Positions 51,201 to 63,604 of a stretch of DNA of 64,000 nt are shown here, piece by piece. A model generated the notes under the pieces. That model was not told the origin of the DNA, made no database searches, and worked only from the letters and a program-made list of their open reading frames with translations. The stretch comes from Opisthocomus hoazin. Taxonomy: Eukaryota > Chordata > Aves > Opisthocomiformes > Opisthocomidae. Positions within the stretch are counted from its first letter, which is position 1, and each line of letters starts with the position of its first letter. The DNA lies in the NCBI RefSeq assembly GCF_030867145.1, contig NC_134415.1:9030417-9094416 (forward strand), written 5' to 3'. The translations under genes and the position numbers were made by a program.

Positions 51201-54200
51201 ATTTATTTCTTTTACTCTTTTAGTGTCATATTTTTCTTTGTCTTTTTTTTTTTTTTTAATCTTTTTTCCTGGTTTGCATTACAAGATTGGAGATCTGTCT
51301 TGTCTTGAAGTAAAATACTATTAGGTGAGTACAATTGCTTTTGTTAGTTATTAGAGAAAGCTTCGATTATACTTCAAGGTAAGAAAGAAACTCTTGTCTC
51401 ACAGTTTCTGAAACATCTTGAGGTCTCCTGTGACTTTGTTTGGTGTCTGCAAGCCTAAGTAAAGCCTATTCTAGCAATATCAGTGCTTCGTGGAACTGAG
51501 CTCTCGCTGTGCAGTGTTGCTCTTGCAGACTCCTGTGTTAACTATGGTGACGGTGAGTGAAAATACCACACACTTTCAGGCTCACTTTAGAGAGCAGGGA
51601 ATATATAATGAGAAAATATATAGGCATAGGAATATTCAGGTCTTTACCTTCTACTCTCATTTTTCTACTCTGCCTAGTCTAGCACTTCAGCTTCTGGCTT
51701 ACAGCAAAACTGAAAGGCTTAAATAGAAAGATCTTCAATCAGTTTTTGGTTACACGTGATGTGCATGGCAGTATCTGGTAACAGTCCTTTTCTAGCTGAT
51801 TTTCTGCTGAAATAATCTCTACATTTCTCTCCATACTTAATGAATTTTCCATACACGGAACCAAACCTTCTGTGCACCCTTGCGTATGTTTTATTCTACA
51901 GTAGTTATTGTTTTCCAGTTGTCTTGCCCAGAGACTTCTCTTATTATCAGAAATGAATTATTTCAAATGATGGCATGGTCTCATGACCATGTTTACTTAA
52001 AATGTTGTATAGCACTTGCTTTTCTTCCTTAAACACAGGATTAAATTAGGAATACCTGCTTGAAAATATACATTATTTGCTTTTCCCTTTGTTTTTCTTG
52101 TTGCTGATTCATGGTTGTCCTTGACTTTGCAGAGGTTTATGCATTTATTTTTTTTTTTTGTGTCTAAACTAACCCATATCTGGAATTGAAACAAATTTTC
52201 AAACTTTAAATTCTTTCAGAAACACATCTCTCTCTCTTTATGAAGAGCTGGAGCGGTGAGCCCTAAGTAGTCTTTTGTTTTGAAGAAGATGATGTTGAGA
52301 AAAATGTTAGAATATATAAAAAAACTCTTGCTCACTTTTAAAACTGACCTACTGGTTTGTTTAGTTCTCTTGATCCAGCTCTTACTGGTGAAGGTTAATG
52401 TAATTCTCAATTTGGATTCAGTATTCTTTTAAAATGGAATATATTTTGATATTAAATATTTCGTACCCTAAAGAGATAAGAACACTGTAAAAATCTTAAA
52501 CTCATTGTATTTTTATGATTTAAAAAAATACAGTTTATTGCCCTTTCTTTGGCTACAGATAAAGAATTATTTTGAAATAACTTAGTATTGTAATATTATT
52601 ATGGAAACTACTTGTATGGATTACTTAATACTTTCAGTTTTCTAAAATTCTTGCCACTTTTTGGTTTGTTGGATGGTTGTTTTATTTGTTGAAGTTTTTT
52701 TCTTTTTTTTGTTTTTTGCAGTCAACCCTTGCTTTTTTTATTCAGGCAAGCAGGAGCCATACCTTCTCTTTGTCCTGTGAAATTCTGTTTGGTTTTCTTT
52801 TTTATGCTCATGGCAGAAAGCAAGCTCTAGTCTGTATTTGTGTCCCTCAGTAAGGGAGGTACAGTGTAGTAAAAGCATAAATATGTACATCCTTTAAGAC
52901 TGGACGTGTGTTGCTGAAAGCTGTAGTAATATTTGGGGGTCAGAGAACAGAAAAAAATTTGGTTGGATGTGGAGACTTCTGATCTGGAAGGTAGCCCAGA
53001 ACATCTATTTCTTTCATTCCTTACGAGGCGAGGAAAACCATGCTGCAGAAGAGATTTCAATCACTCCACTCAATCTTGCAAGATAGAAAACAGGTCGGAA
53101 TTGGACTACCCAGGTTTGGTGCTGACTTCCAGGAGAAACGTCTTCCCCATTGGCTTTTCATTGTATTAGCTTCAGATTTCTTGGCAGCAAGAGAAAGCTG
53201 TTCTGGAATGGTTTATGTTTCTCCCATCACACCCTATGGTCGATGGAAGGCAGTTCTCTCATTGTACCTGACAATTTTTTGGCAGGTTCAAGCTGGAGAT
53301 GTGAATCTTATACTTCAGTGCTACCAGAAGACTCGGAGTTCATACCTCCTGGTGGCTGAGGACTATTTCTTTCTCTGGATGTGTAAGAAAATTCAAAAGT
53401 GTGGTCAGCCATAAATAGTGGTCTTTTAGTATCCTATCTAGAGATGATAGCTAGCTCTCTTAGCTGTTGTTTGCATGTTGTATTTTCAGATTCAGTCATT
53501 TGTGCCAGGGATTGGATTTTTATGTGCTGCATGTTCAGACAGTATTGAACAAGTAGTAGAGGCAAACAAAAACCAGTGCATCGTGATTAGCCCAATGCTG
53601 CAGAACACTAATAATTGCAGAGAGAAAGTCTTTGTAGCTGAAAGGTGCGCAAAGTCCATCATGATCTTTTGAAATTCAGGGATGTGTCAATTGAAAGTAT
53701 CCTTGTGATTGATGCATCACAATGTGATGCTCATGAACTGACTCTGGAGATTGAGAGAAGCTGCCGTTATGAGATCTGGAGATGATCCAGGGCACAAATG
53801 GAGTATTATTAAAGATTAGCTGATAGAAGTATCATTCCCACCTAATAAATCAACATGACATCTGTGAAACTGTGGTACAGCTCGCAATGTGGAACCCTCA
53901 TTTCCAGTGTCGTTTTAAATTGAAGACTTATCTTATGGAGAAGGATTGTTTTTAGATTGTGTGTGGGTTTTTTCTTTAGGGGGTTTGGGGTGCTTTTTGT
54001 CTGTTTGTTTTTTTGACAGCATGTTGAGTTCCTAAGGTTGCTTAAGGGAACTATCCAACCACTGAGCCCCTTGAAAAGTTTAATGAACTATTTTTAAATT
54101 CTTTATTTTTCTTTTTTGTTTCCTTTTCTTGTTTTTTCATTCTTCAGACTTCAGGCAGTGGAAATTCTTTTACATTGTTCTGGTACATTTCAGTGCATTA

Positions 54201-55270
54201 GCTGCGCAGCTCAGCTGGCGTAGTTTTGTTGGCAAATGAGGCTAAACAGAGGAGGGGAATGATGCAGTTTTTCAGCCTTGGAGCTTACAAGATGAAGAAC
54301 AAAAAGGTTTGGTTGGTTGGTTTCTTTTCCTGGAAGAGAATTGTAAGATGTGAGAAATGTAATAATTTATGACTGCTCCCAACTATTTCACTTGAATATG
54401 GATTCATTTTTAAAGAATAAATATTATAGTATTCATTTTTCTCTCTGGTTTAGCTTTTCCTTTGGATCAGGTAGAGGGAAGTCTGATGGGAGGGCTTGCA
54501 AGATAATGGAGTCCAGGCAATTGCGAAAAATTAAGTGCCACTTTGTTTAGCTACAGAGAGGTTGTAAAGATAACTGTGGAACAGGTATTATGGATTCACG
54601 CTACTTGTTGCTTAAGGAATTTGGGATCTTTGAAATATTTAAGCAGTTAGTCTTTTATTAACTCTTACCCCTCTGTCCTCATATTCAGTGAAGAATCTCT
54701 GTAGAAAGCACCTCCATGAGTATCAATGATTAAGAGTGAAGGTAACGAGGGCTGTATAAAAAAAAATGTTATTTTTATTATTAGGGAGAGAGTGTTGTCT
54801 TGTTGATAGCACATTGGCTAAAGAGATATGACTTCTGGTTTCTAGAAGTTCATCCTCTGAAGAAGAAGCTTAAGCACAATGTTGTTGGAAAACAGAACAA
54901 CCCTCTGATCCCTATTTAGGTATAAAAAACCCTCAGCTGAACTGAATGCACATAATCACTGTATCTTCTAGTTCTGCTGCTAAAACTGGATTTCTTAAAG
55001 TGTGAATCAGTGTGTGTATTCATACCCAGATTTCCATCTATAATTTGAAGATGAAGTTGCATTCCTCTCATTGTAAATTGCCTGGAGACTGACTGATCAA
55101 AAATGTAAAGTCCAAATTAATTATAACCATCATTGTTTTCCTGCTGATTTTGGCTGCTTCTGGGCACTGAGCAGGTGTTTTAGTTGAACTAGGGTTTTCT
55201 TGGTGATTAATGCAGTCTGGATAGTTAAAATTATTATTAATGTAACACTTGGCACTTATTTGGATTTTTC

Positions 55271-55413
55271 ACAGAATCACTGAGGTTGGAAGGGACCTCT
55301 GGAGATCGTCTAGTCCATCTAGCTTTTGAACATCTCCCTTCATGGGTGCAGGGTCCACAGCATCTTGGGGCAATTTAGTGCAGTGTTTGACCACCTAGAG
55401 AGGAAAAAGAAGT
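55271..55413 (-). mobile_element. CR1 LINE 3'-end fragment
   Basis: A short 5'-truncated CR1 on the - strand. It opens with TCACAGAATCACTGAGGTTG and GGAAGGGACCTCTGGAGATC, the complement of the standard CR1 3' terminus. It continues to a degenerate GTGTTTGACCACC segment that is also typical of CR1. About 60 bp of the usual body between these appears to be missing or altered. It lies inside RYR2 intron 1, antisense to the gene. Confidence 0.92.
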
Positions 55414-58400
55414 GATTACTTGAGTTCGGCCTGTCTCGCCTCAGGGCTTGTCAGTAGTTTTGGAACCTATATTGGTCCAGCCAAGACAGCATGAACTGAA
55501 CTGTATACCATGACCGCAGGATTTTTCTGTAATGAGTATGAGTACCCTTTTACAAGAACTACATAAAGTTGTTCACATTCAGATTTAAATAGTCAGTGAT
55601 TAAAGTACTCTTGCAGGATCTGAATTCAAATTCAGTCAAAGTCAAAGTCTCCCATATTCCAACTCTGGACATTGGGCAGTGAATTACAAGACCTTTTGAC
55701 ACATGCTTTTTTGTGTGCCAGAAACAACATGAAAAAGAAATACAAAAAGTTACTTCTCAGTAGGAAGCTACCTTCAGACCTCTTTGGGAATTCTAATGTT
55801 AAAGGATACTTTTTTTTTTAATGATTTTCTTTTTTTTTTCCCCTCTTCTAGTCTGGTTGTGCCCATTCTTCATAGAGAATGTAAAGCTGCATTATGCTCT
55901 TTTAAATTTAAAGAAAATAATTTTTTAAGAACAGTCCATAACTGCTGTATAAATCAGTTCAGAGGGGAGTTCAGTGCAAGGGAAAAAAACCTTGTATGAA
56001 AGATCATTTAGATTGTGTTGTATGTAAAATCTTTTATCACTATTAGAGTGATTAAAAAGCACAATTAATTTGATGGCCACAATGAACGACAAGGAGAATT
56101 TCTGTAAAAAAGATATAAAACTTGAGATGTTAAAGTGAGCTTTGATTTGAGAGAAAGAAATGTTGAAGAGCTTTTTGCAAAGAAAGATTGGGAGTGTTTA
56201 GGTAGTTGCACGGAAATATTGCATCACTTTTCATTTGCAAAGCTGAATTTTCTTCCACTATGTAAATAGTGTCAGTCCAGCTCATGAGCTGTCACAATCT
56301 GACTTTTAACCTGCAGACAGGAAAGTTTTACAGTTTGTTCTCTAAACCAAAGCAAATGTCCCACTCAATCATTTTGTCAGTATTTCCTGTTTGAGGCTGG
56401 GGTCCCTAAACTGTCAGACAAGTTATAACAAATCCGGCTGTATTTGGCACTGTTTCAGCACTAGATGTGATACTAAGACATTAACATCTCGATAAGATGT
56501 TTGAATGTTTCTTATGTGGTGCTGCCTTGGTGACAGCAACCAAGTGGTAGCGATGAGACGTGCTAGTATAGATAACCTGCCTGTGGTTTAACCCAAGTTT
56601 TACTTAGTTTTGGTCAAAGTGTAATGTCTGTACTCACTTAAAATGGCACAAGTTGCCTGTGATTTCTTCACATCTCGGCTCTGTGAGAGGCATCCATAAT
56701 GGGAGCTCTTAAAAAGTCACATTAGGGATGGTTAAGGGACGGTAAAGACTTGTGTTTTCTGTCTAGCAGTAGGTGCTGCACTGTTTAAGTGACTGACACA
56801 AGGGAACTGTTCATGACTGGTGCTGGCAGAAAACACTAATTTTGATTTGAGATCTGTCTTGCCAAAAGAGCTCTGGCTTTGTTGGACTCTTGACTGCTTC
56901 TGTGGGTGTCTGTGTATGGATGAAAGTACATGAATGTTTTTTCTGAGCATTTTCCTGTGTTTAATGTCAATAGGAATCTACTGAAATAATTTATACCATT
57001 CTCAGAGGTCCCAATCTGTAGTGAAGGTTCTGCCCTGTGTACAAACTAGTACTTCTTGTCACCCTTTAGTTTGATAAGAGATAATACATACATATGGAAA
57101 ATAGAATTTTCCATGTAACAAACATTGTATTTTAATTCTGAAACACTTGTATTTACCTCTTGCTTCCTTAACCTGTGGGTTTGAAATAGCGTAAGGTGCC
57201 TTAGATTAGTAATGAAAGTATACTTGAAGTAAATGGATTTTGGGATGGAATTTGAGGAAAGAGAACCAATTGCTATGTCTTTCTTGAAGAACTGGGTGAG
57301 ATATTCTAGGTAGGTCTGGGGAGAGGGGAAGAATGGATATCTCAGCTAGTGAGACAAAACCTGAGGAGCTACAATGTCTATTCAGTTATCAGAGGAAAGA
57401 TCACTGCTGTTAGATACAAGAGGAAACAAGGGACAAAATTAATTATCATTATCGATTGCGTTACGTAGTGCCCAGAGGGCTCAGCTGGGGCGAGGGTGCC
57501 TCTGTGCTTCCATCCAAAAGCACAGTGAGTCGCAGCTCCTGCCTGAGAGTGTAGGCTCCACATAGGCAAGACGGAGAAGTGCTGAGATGAGATGAAGGGA
57601 CAGGGAAGTGGTGTGCTCAGGGACACAGAAGATGCCTTGGGGTCCGTTCTGGGCTCCTCTGGGCTCAGGATCACTTAGGATACAGAGACTTGGAGAGCTA
57701 TGCCAGTGAAGATGAGGGCATATAATATGGACACTACGTGGGCAGATACTGGAAGTAAGTGCATAGATTCAAGGCCTGATGAACAGAAGACTGGACAAAA
57801 AAAGGTGACTTTATTTTCAACTTACTTGATGGTCGTTATCAGAAATATGTGAAAAATCTCTGTACAAAATGTGTGATACTGCTAATAATGGCATAGTTGG
57901 AAAAAAAACATTGCAGTTATTGCATTGGAAGTTGTAAGTTGTGGTTGCCTGGTTGATTTGAAATGGTGCGTGGTCTGGACTGGTAATATTTAATTTGAAG
58001 TAGTATGCGTTATGGTTCCTGTGTTCATGGCATATCAGAATAAAACAACTGGGAAGAAGTTCTGTCTGAGAAGCCTTTCTTAAAGGAGGAAATGCTGGGG
58101 GGACACAACAATTATTCTGAGTAACTGTACAGCCAAGTAATAACTACAAGGCATACATACTGGAGACTTGAAGAAGGTGTGGAGTAATCTTTTACTGAGT
58201 GGGGTGGGAGCATACACATCCTCACAGAAAATAGTATTTGAGTAGGATGTTTCATTAAAAGTGAGCAGAAACAGCAACTAGTTTGTCCGTGGAGCAGTCC
58301 CAAGGTTCAGATGTTAATGGAGAAGCTATAAGTCTGCTCCAGCCATGTATTGCAAACCCTGAAGGGAAGTTTGGCATCTGTATAATCTTTATGGATATAC

Positions 58401-59129
58401 GTGCCATACATTATTTGTTTTGATTCCAAATGGTTCCCAATGTCAGTTAGAAGAAGGACACAAGGCTAACAAGGTGTGTGAGGTTTGTTGTTTGTTTGTT
58501 TTCCCTGGTCTGCTGTGATTAAAGTAGTGCTTGGCCTAAGTTAGAATTCCCTGAAGTGCCTGAAAAGAAGTTGGAATTACAATGGGATAAATAAAGGAAT
58601 TCTCAGAGAATGTTTCCAAGGAGATGCAAGTTGACTTTGGAGGTATTTTTTAACTCTTACGTTTGTTTGTTCTGTGCACCTACAAAATGTATTTTGTTTC
58701 ATGTACATTGATTTATTTTGTCATTCTGTATTGCATATGTACTAATATTACAAATGGTCAGTGGGGCTTTTATTTGTGCTTAAAAGTGGGCTTTTAACAC
58801 TTATTTCTTTGCAGCTGTGTTATGTAAATACAAGATACCTTCTGGGTGAGGAGTCATAGCAAACTGAAATTTGCTGTGACAGAGTATGGCCACCCTTAGT
58901 CATGAAGATGTATGCAATGAGAAAGGAGAGTCCTTAGTGCTAGCATAACTTAAACTCTTAATTGCACACTAAAATCCTAAATTGTAGTTAGCTATTAGAT
59001 TTCCTCCCTGAACTTCAGTATATTACAGTAGGAAATTTTGGATTAAATATTTTGAATGAGGATAATTTGTTCTTAGAGTCTGTTTATTCTGTTAGAGATG
59101 TGTATTCTGTGGAAACAGTGAGAACTGAG

Positions 59130-59160
59130 TTTGGTTTTTTGTTTGTTTGTTTTTGTTTGT
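59130..59160. repeat. (TTTG)n simple repeat
   Basis: Imperfect TTTG/GTTT repeats. A shorter similar stretch is at about 58485-58502. Confidence 0.85.
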
Positions 59161-60282
59161 TACATATCATGATTTGTTTGTACAGGTGAAACTAATGAAA
59201 GAAAAATGAATTGATAAGACTTTACAGTGGGTTTTTTTTTTTTTGTTTTGTGTTCTGGTAAAGCAGTGAATTTGTAGATGGAAACTTGAATAAGAAAAAC
59301 ATTTGATGGTTTAATGCAATAGATTTTTTTCTTTGTGGAAACCAGCTTTGCAGAGGTCAAGATATTCTGGTTTTCTTTCAATACAGTGAAAGAATGTTTT
59401 TCTAGCTGTATTTTCTGTCTTTCTTTTCCTAGTCAAGTTAGTACACAGATGTCTTGTCAGGTGTTACTAGGTTGAAAGAAGAATGAAAGATTATTTTATG
59501 GTTGTGGTTAAGTCCCAGTGAGAAACAAGACTGGCATTTTCCCTGAATTTAATGACTTGCCTGAAATTTGAACGCAGATCTGTACTGGTGAATAAAAAAG
59601 ACAAACAGAAGCAAAGATATGCAACCCGTAATACGCTGTTTCTGAAAGGAGCAGAAATACCATGCGAAGATGGAATCTGAAGATTTAAGCAAAACAGGGA
59701 TGTCATTCAGCATGAAGTACCAACTGTTTTCAGCTGATTTAGTATGTAGGAGCATACTTACAGATGACTCACAGTTATAATGCCTTACATAAGATTGCCC
59801 AAGTATTTGGTTCACTTCGGGTGATGGAAAGACACTGTAAAAATAGTAATAAAATCTGTATCCAGTTGCTCTTACTAGTTTATAGTTGGTGGGTTTTTTC
59901 TTTCTTTGTTTTTTCTTTCTTTCTTTTTTTTGTCAGGTCCCATATTACATTCGTCGATATATACTCCACCCCCCCGGTCTTAAAATATGCAAATAATGAC
60001 TTAAAAGGAGTAGTTACAAGAAATTATGTGAGACTGCACTTTGAATGATTTAATGTCAGAGGTTTACCTTACTCAGAAAATGAAAATTCCAGGCTAAAGT
60101 AGTACTTGCTATCTCAAAATAAAGGCTGTGCTAAGACTTCAACTCTTGCTAATGTAATGTGGTTTAAAAACCTGTGTATCTTCCACTGTATTCTGCATCA
60201 GTACTCTCAGTGAAGCAAGCTAGACTGCTTTCATCCTTAATTGCAATGCTTTTATGTGTTGTATTTATTTATTTACTATAGA

Positions 60283-60400
60283 TTACATAAGAACATAAAA
60301 ATAACTGAAGGAATAACTGAAGACCAAGGGGGTCCATTTAGCTCAGTATTGTATCTCCAGTAGTAGTCAGTAACAGGGAGGGAAGAGGACAAGAAAATAC
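60283..60400 (-). mobile_element. Probable ancient CR1/L3-like LINE 3' remnant
   Basis: The segment reads TTACATAAGAACATAAAAAT, then a match to GGTCCATTTAGCTCAGTATT and GTATCTCCAGTAG. It resembles the complement of the 3' end of an old CR1-type LINE common in reptiles, whose terminus carries ACATAAGAACAT repeats followed by a GGTCCATCTAGCCCAGTATCC-like segment. It is heavily diverged. The subfamily is uncertain, and this identification rests on recall. Confidence 0.55.
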
Positions 60401-61569
60401 TTTGTTTCTGCTGTGTGCTGTCAGCCTGTAGCCATTTGTGACTTGGGGGAATTAGAAGACTCAGGCCTGGTGACATTGGATTCAGTAGCAAATTCAGTTC
60501 CGCAGCTGCAGTGGATGGTGCATGGGGAAGTGTCACCTTCTGGTTGTTTTGAAGCTGCTGTGTGTGACTTATAATTGATGATCCCTAGTTCTGATACTGG
60601 AAATGGCAGTAAATCATAACTGAAAATGTTAGTGTATGTATTTGCAACTACTGTAATAATTTTTTTTTGTACGCTTATACAGAAGGTTCAGTATTTAAAA
60701 AAATAGAAGGAAGGGTTTTTTGATTTTAAAAAATTGCCTTTTTTTTTTTTTACTCTGATACCCAGCTTTACAGCAGAGGCAATTTTTGGAAATAAAAAAG
60801 TTTTTTGATAAGTAACTGGGTTTTTTGGTGTATTTTTTCCACAATTTCACATTCCTCATCCACATTCCCTTATTGTGGTTCTTAATTTGCACTTTTTGTG
60901 GAAGGATTTGCAATTGCAGATTTCCTGACTTCTATAATCCTGTGTCCAAACAGTTGCATCTGCATTCTGGAGGCTTTCTGACCCTTCACAGCAGCAGCAG
61001 CCTCTGACTGTTTGTCTCTAGTTGTGGCTATTGGGAAGGTGTTTGGGGAATTAGAAATATTGTCAAACATGCGCATAATTTTCACCTGAAAGGAAATCAT
61101 TACTGCTTGCTTATTGTTTTTTCATCTCTATGTTGAAGTTGTCTTCCTCATGGATGCACTGCTATGCAGTTTTGTCTTTGCAGCCAGACTGGGGTTTGTG
61201 TGGCTGGGCTCAGCGTTGGGAAGCCCAGGGAAGCGTTGCTGGGGGGGGCACAGAGGGGCCGGGGCGGCCCTGCCCAGCCACCTGCTGCTGCTTGGGCAGA
61301 GAAATCCGAAGTCTGACTATAATACAGTGAGTTCTTCCCTTAGAAAGAAGGGGTATGGTTTGTGTTTCAGAGCATCTCTTTGATTAAGTAGTGCATGACC
61401 AGAATTATGTTAATGTTTAACCTAAGCTTGAAGGCAGAGTATCTTGCCGTCTACACTATCCATTTAATCAAAGACAAATGCTCCTTCTTGAAGGAACAAA
61501 GGAAAGTTGGCAAAAGAAAGTAGCCCTAAGTTGTCCTTAGGTGACATGTAACCATATATGTGTAGAAGG

Positions 61570-61860
61570 AGTTAGGGTACTTCATCTGGGAAGACCACCG
61601 AGGGCCACCAGAAGCCCGGAAAAGGAGGAAGACATGTGCAGAGCGGTCTGAAAAGGAGCCAAGAAGAATGACGCCACACAGTTGCACAACTCAATGTAGA
61701 TCAGAATGAATGGGTATTAAATAGGTAGAATATACATGAATTTAATAGATAAGTGTAACGAAGAAGCCGGCCTTGGGCGTGCTTGATTTGTGGAAAAACC
61801 GAGCACCCAGGCCTAAATAAAACAGTGTCTCTCCTGAGTGTGTGAGGATTGGCTTACTGC
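61570..61860 (+). mobile_element. Probable solo LTR of an endogenous retrovirus
   Basis: The region has LTR-like architecture on the + strand. A purine-rich U3-like part is followed by a TATTAAATA box at 61715-61723 and an AATAAA signal at 61816-61821, about 95 bp downstream, in a context (CCGAGCACCCAGG before the signal) that resembles avian ERVL-type LTR R regions. No flanking retroviral coding sequence is visible, so a solo LTR is the simplest reading. Exact ends and the target duplication could not be fixed. Confidence 0.4.
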
Positions 61861-63574
61861 ATGCTGGGTAAAGAGTTTGCTTTTTGGACAATATGTGGTG
61901 ATGGGATGCGCAGGATCCTTCCCAGCGGGAGCGAGCTGACAGGCTGGGGGTGAGGGTCAGCGTGCCCTCAGGAAAATGGCATGGACTAAGCACCGGTGTG
62001 TTTTGTTGGGGCTCTAGTTTCTGACCCTCTCCTTTGCCCTGTTGTAATGTTGCTGCTGTCATGTATTTGAGAGTGAGATGCGGTTGAATTGTAGCTGAAG
62101 AAACCTTCTGGGGTTGTGGCGGGAAGCTCTTTTTGGCAGGACAGCCTAAGAAGTCAACAATAACCATGATCAGATAGTTGTGGGCAACACTGTAGCCTGA
62201 TGGGCCTACAAGGTGCAGTCTTCCATGATTGTACAGGATGCTGATTTTCCAGTGCAGAAGAGGAGATCCGTACCCTGGCATACCCGTATTGTGAGGGCTG
62301 GCGGGACCAGAAGCGGCTCAAACCCTGTCCGTCACGCCTGTGGGTGAGCAGAGCAGGCGGGGAATGGGTGGTGGGTTGTGCAGTGCCCTGAGCGGGCAGG
62401 CGGTCTGTGGTAGGCCACGACTAAGTGCTCACCCTTTAATCAGCGTGAACAACAAACTTACAGTCTAAATGCTTTATTGGTCAGGCAGTAAAATCTCTTA
62501 TGCATCCTGTCTAGGTTTGTTTTGCAGTAACGGTGCTTAGCAGTTACAGGCATCTTCTCTTTGAGGGCTGGGAAGTGTTAACAAACAAGTGCCAGTGTTC
62601 AAACAGTAAATCTTAGAGGTGGAAAATATTTTTTTTGTTTAATTCCAGTAGCTGCAATTTTTTTTTTTAAAGCGGTATGGATATTTTAAACTTGGTTTTT
62701 ATTGTAAAGAATAAGTTGAAGTGGATTTTCTTACTTATGAAAGGCTGCTGAGTTGATTAATATTAAAAATGGGCTGCTGTCTTGAATTTGACAATAATAA
62801 GAATTCCATTAAAACTAAAAATTAATAGTTGTTGCTGCTCCATACGCTTAAAATTAATTATGATAATAAGCAAACTGCCTACTAGTAAAATACTGAAATA
62901 CAGGCTCTTCTGGAAACTCCCAGTGTGAGGTTAGAAAGAAAGTGAGACGAAGGGAATTTCCTCCGGTAGCAAACAGCCAGCGTTGCACCTGCTCCTGCTC
63001 ACTTGGCAGCCAGGCAGCAGGCACCGTTTGTAACACCCCCTGTGAAGATTTAGGGAAGAGAGAAAACAACAGCTGCTTTAGCTGGTAGCTGTGCACTGCA
63101 AATGACGGTGTCTGTAAGTACGAGGATGCACTGCGTGGTAACCAAGCAGTGAGCATCTCTGGGCTTCTGACGCTCTGAAGTGGAGGTCACTAATTCCTAC
63201 CTTTCAGTGGTGGCACGTAATGCTTGGAGATCCTGAGGGAGAGAACTGAAAAATGCAAGCTTGGCTAAAAATAAGGTTAATTTCAGGAGGAAAAATTGTA
63301 AGCTTTTAGATTTCCTTTTAGTTGTGACTTTAAGAAAGGCAGGTTTTTAAAGTTTGGTAGTAGATCCTTTTTCTTATATAAGATTTAAGATTAAAATTCC
63401 TCAGAGTACCTCCATTCCATTTTCAAAAGCAGTATATACTTAAAAGTACATAATATTACGTTGAAATTTAGGGCCAAGAAAAAGCATACATTATTTTTAA
63501 GTTATAAGTATGTAAGCAGAAGCGTCTTCAACTTTGGCCGTGAGGGTGATATTGTAATTTTGACCTTTTGGGTT

Positions 63575-63604
63575 TTAAAAAAATTTAAAAAAATTTAAAA
63601 AAAT
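63575..63604. repeat. 10-bp A/T tandem repeat
   Basis: About three units of TTAAAAAAAT-type sequence in tandem. Simple AT-rich repeat. Confidence 0.85.

Noticed and set aside
61742..62281. 179-codon - strand open frame
   Set aside because: It overlaps the probable LTR on the opposite strand, has no recognisable domain and no supporting splice or codon signal.
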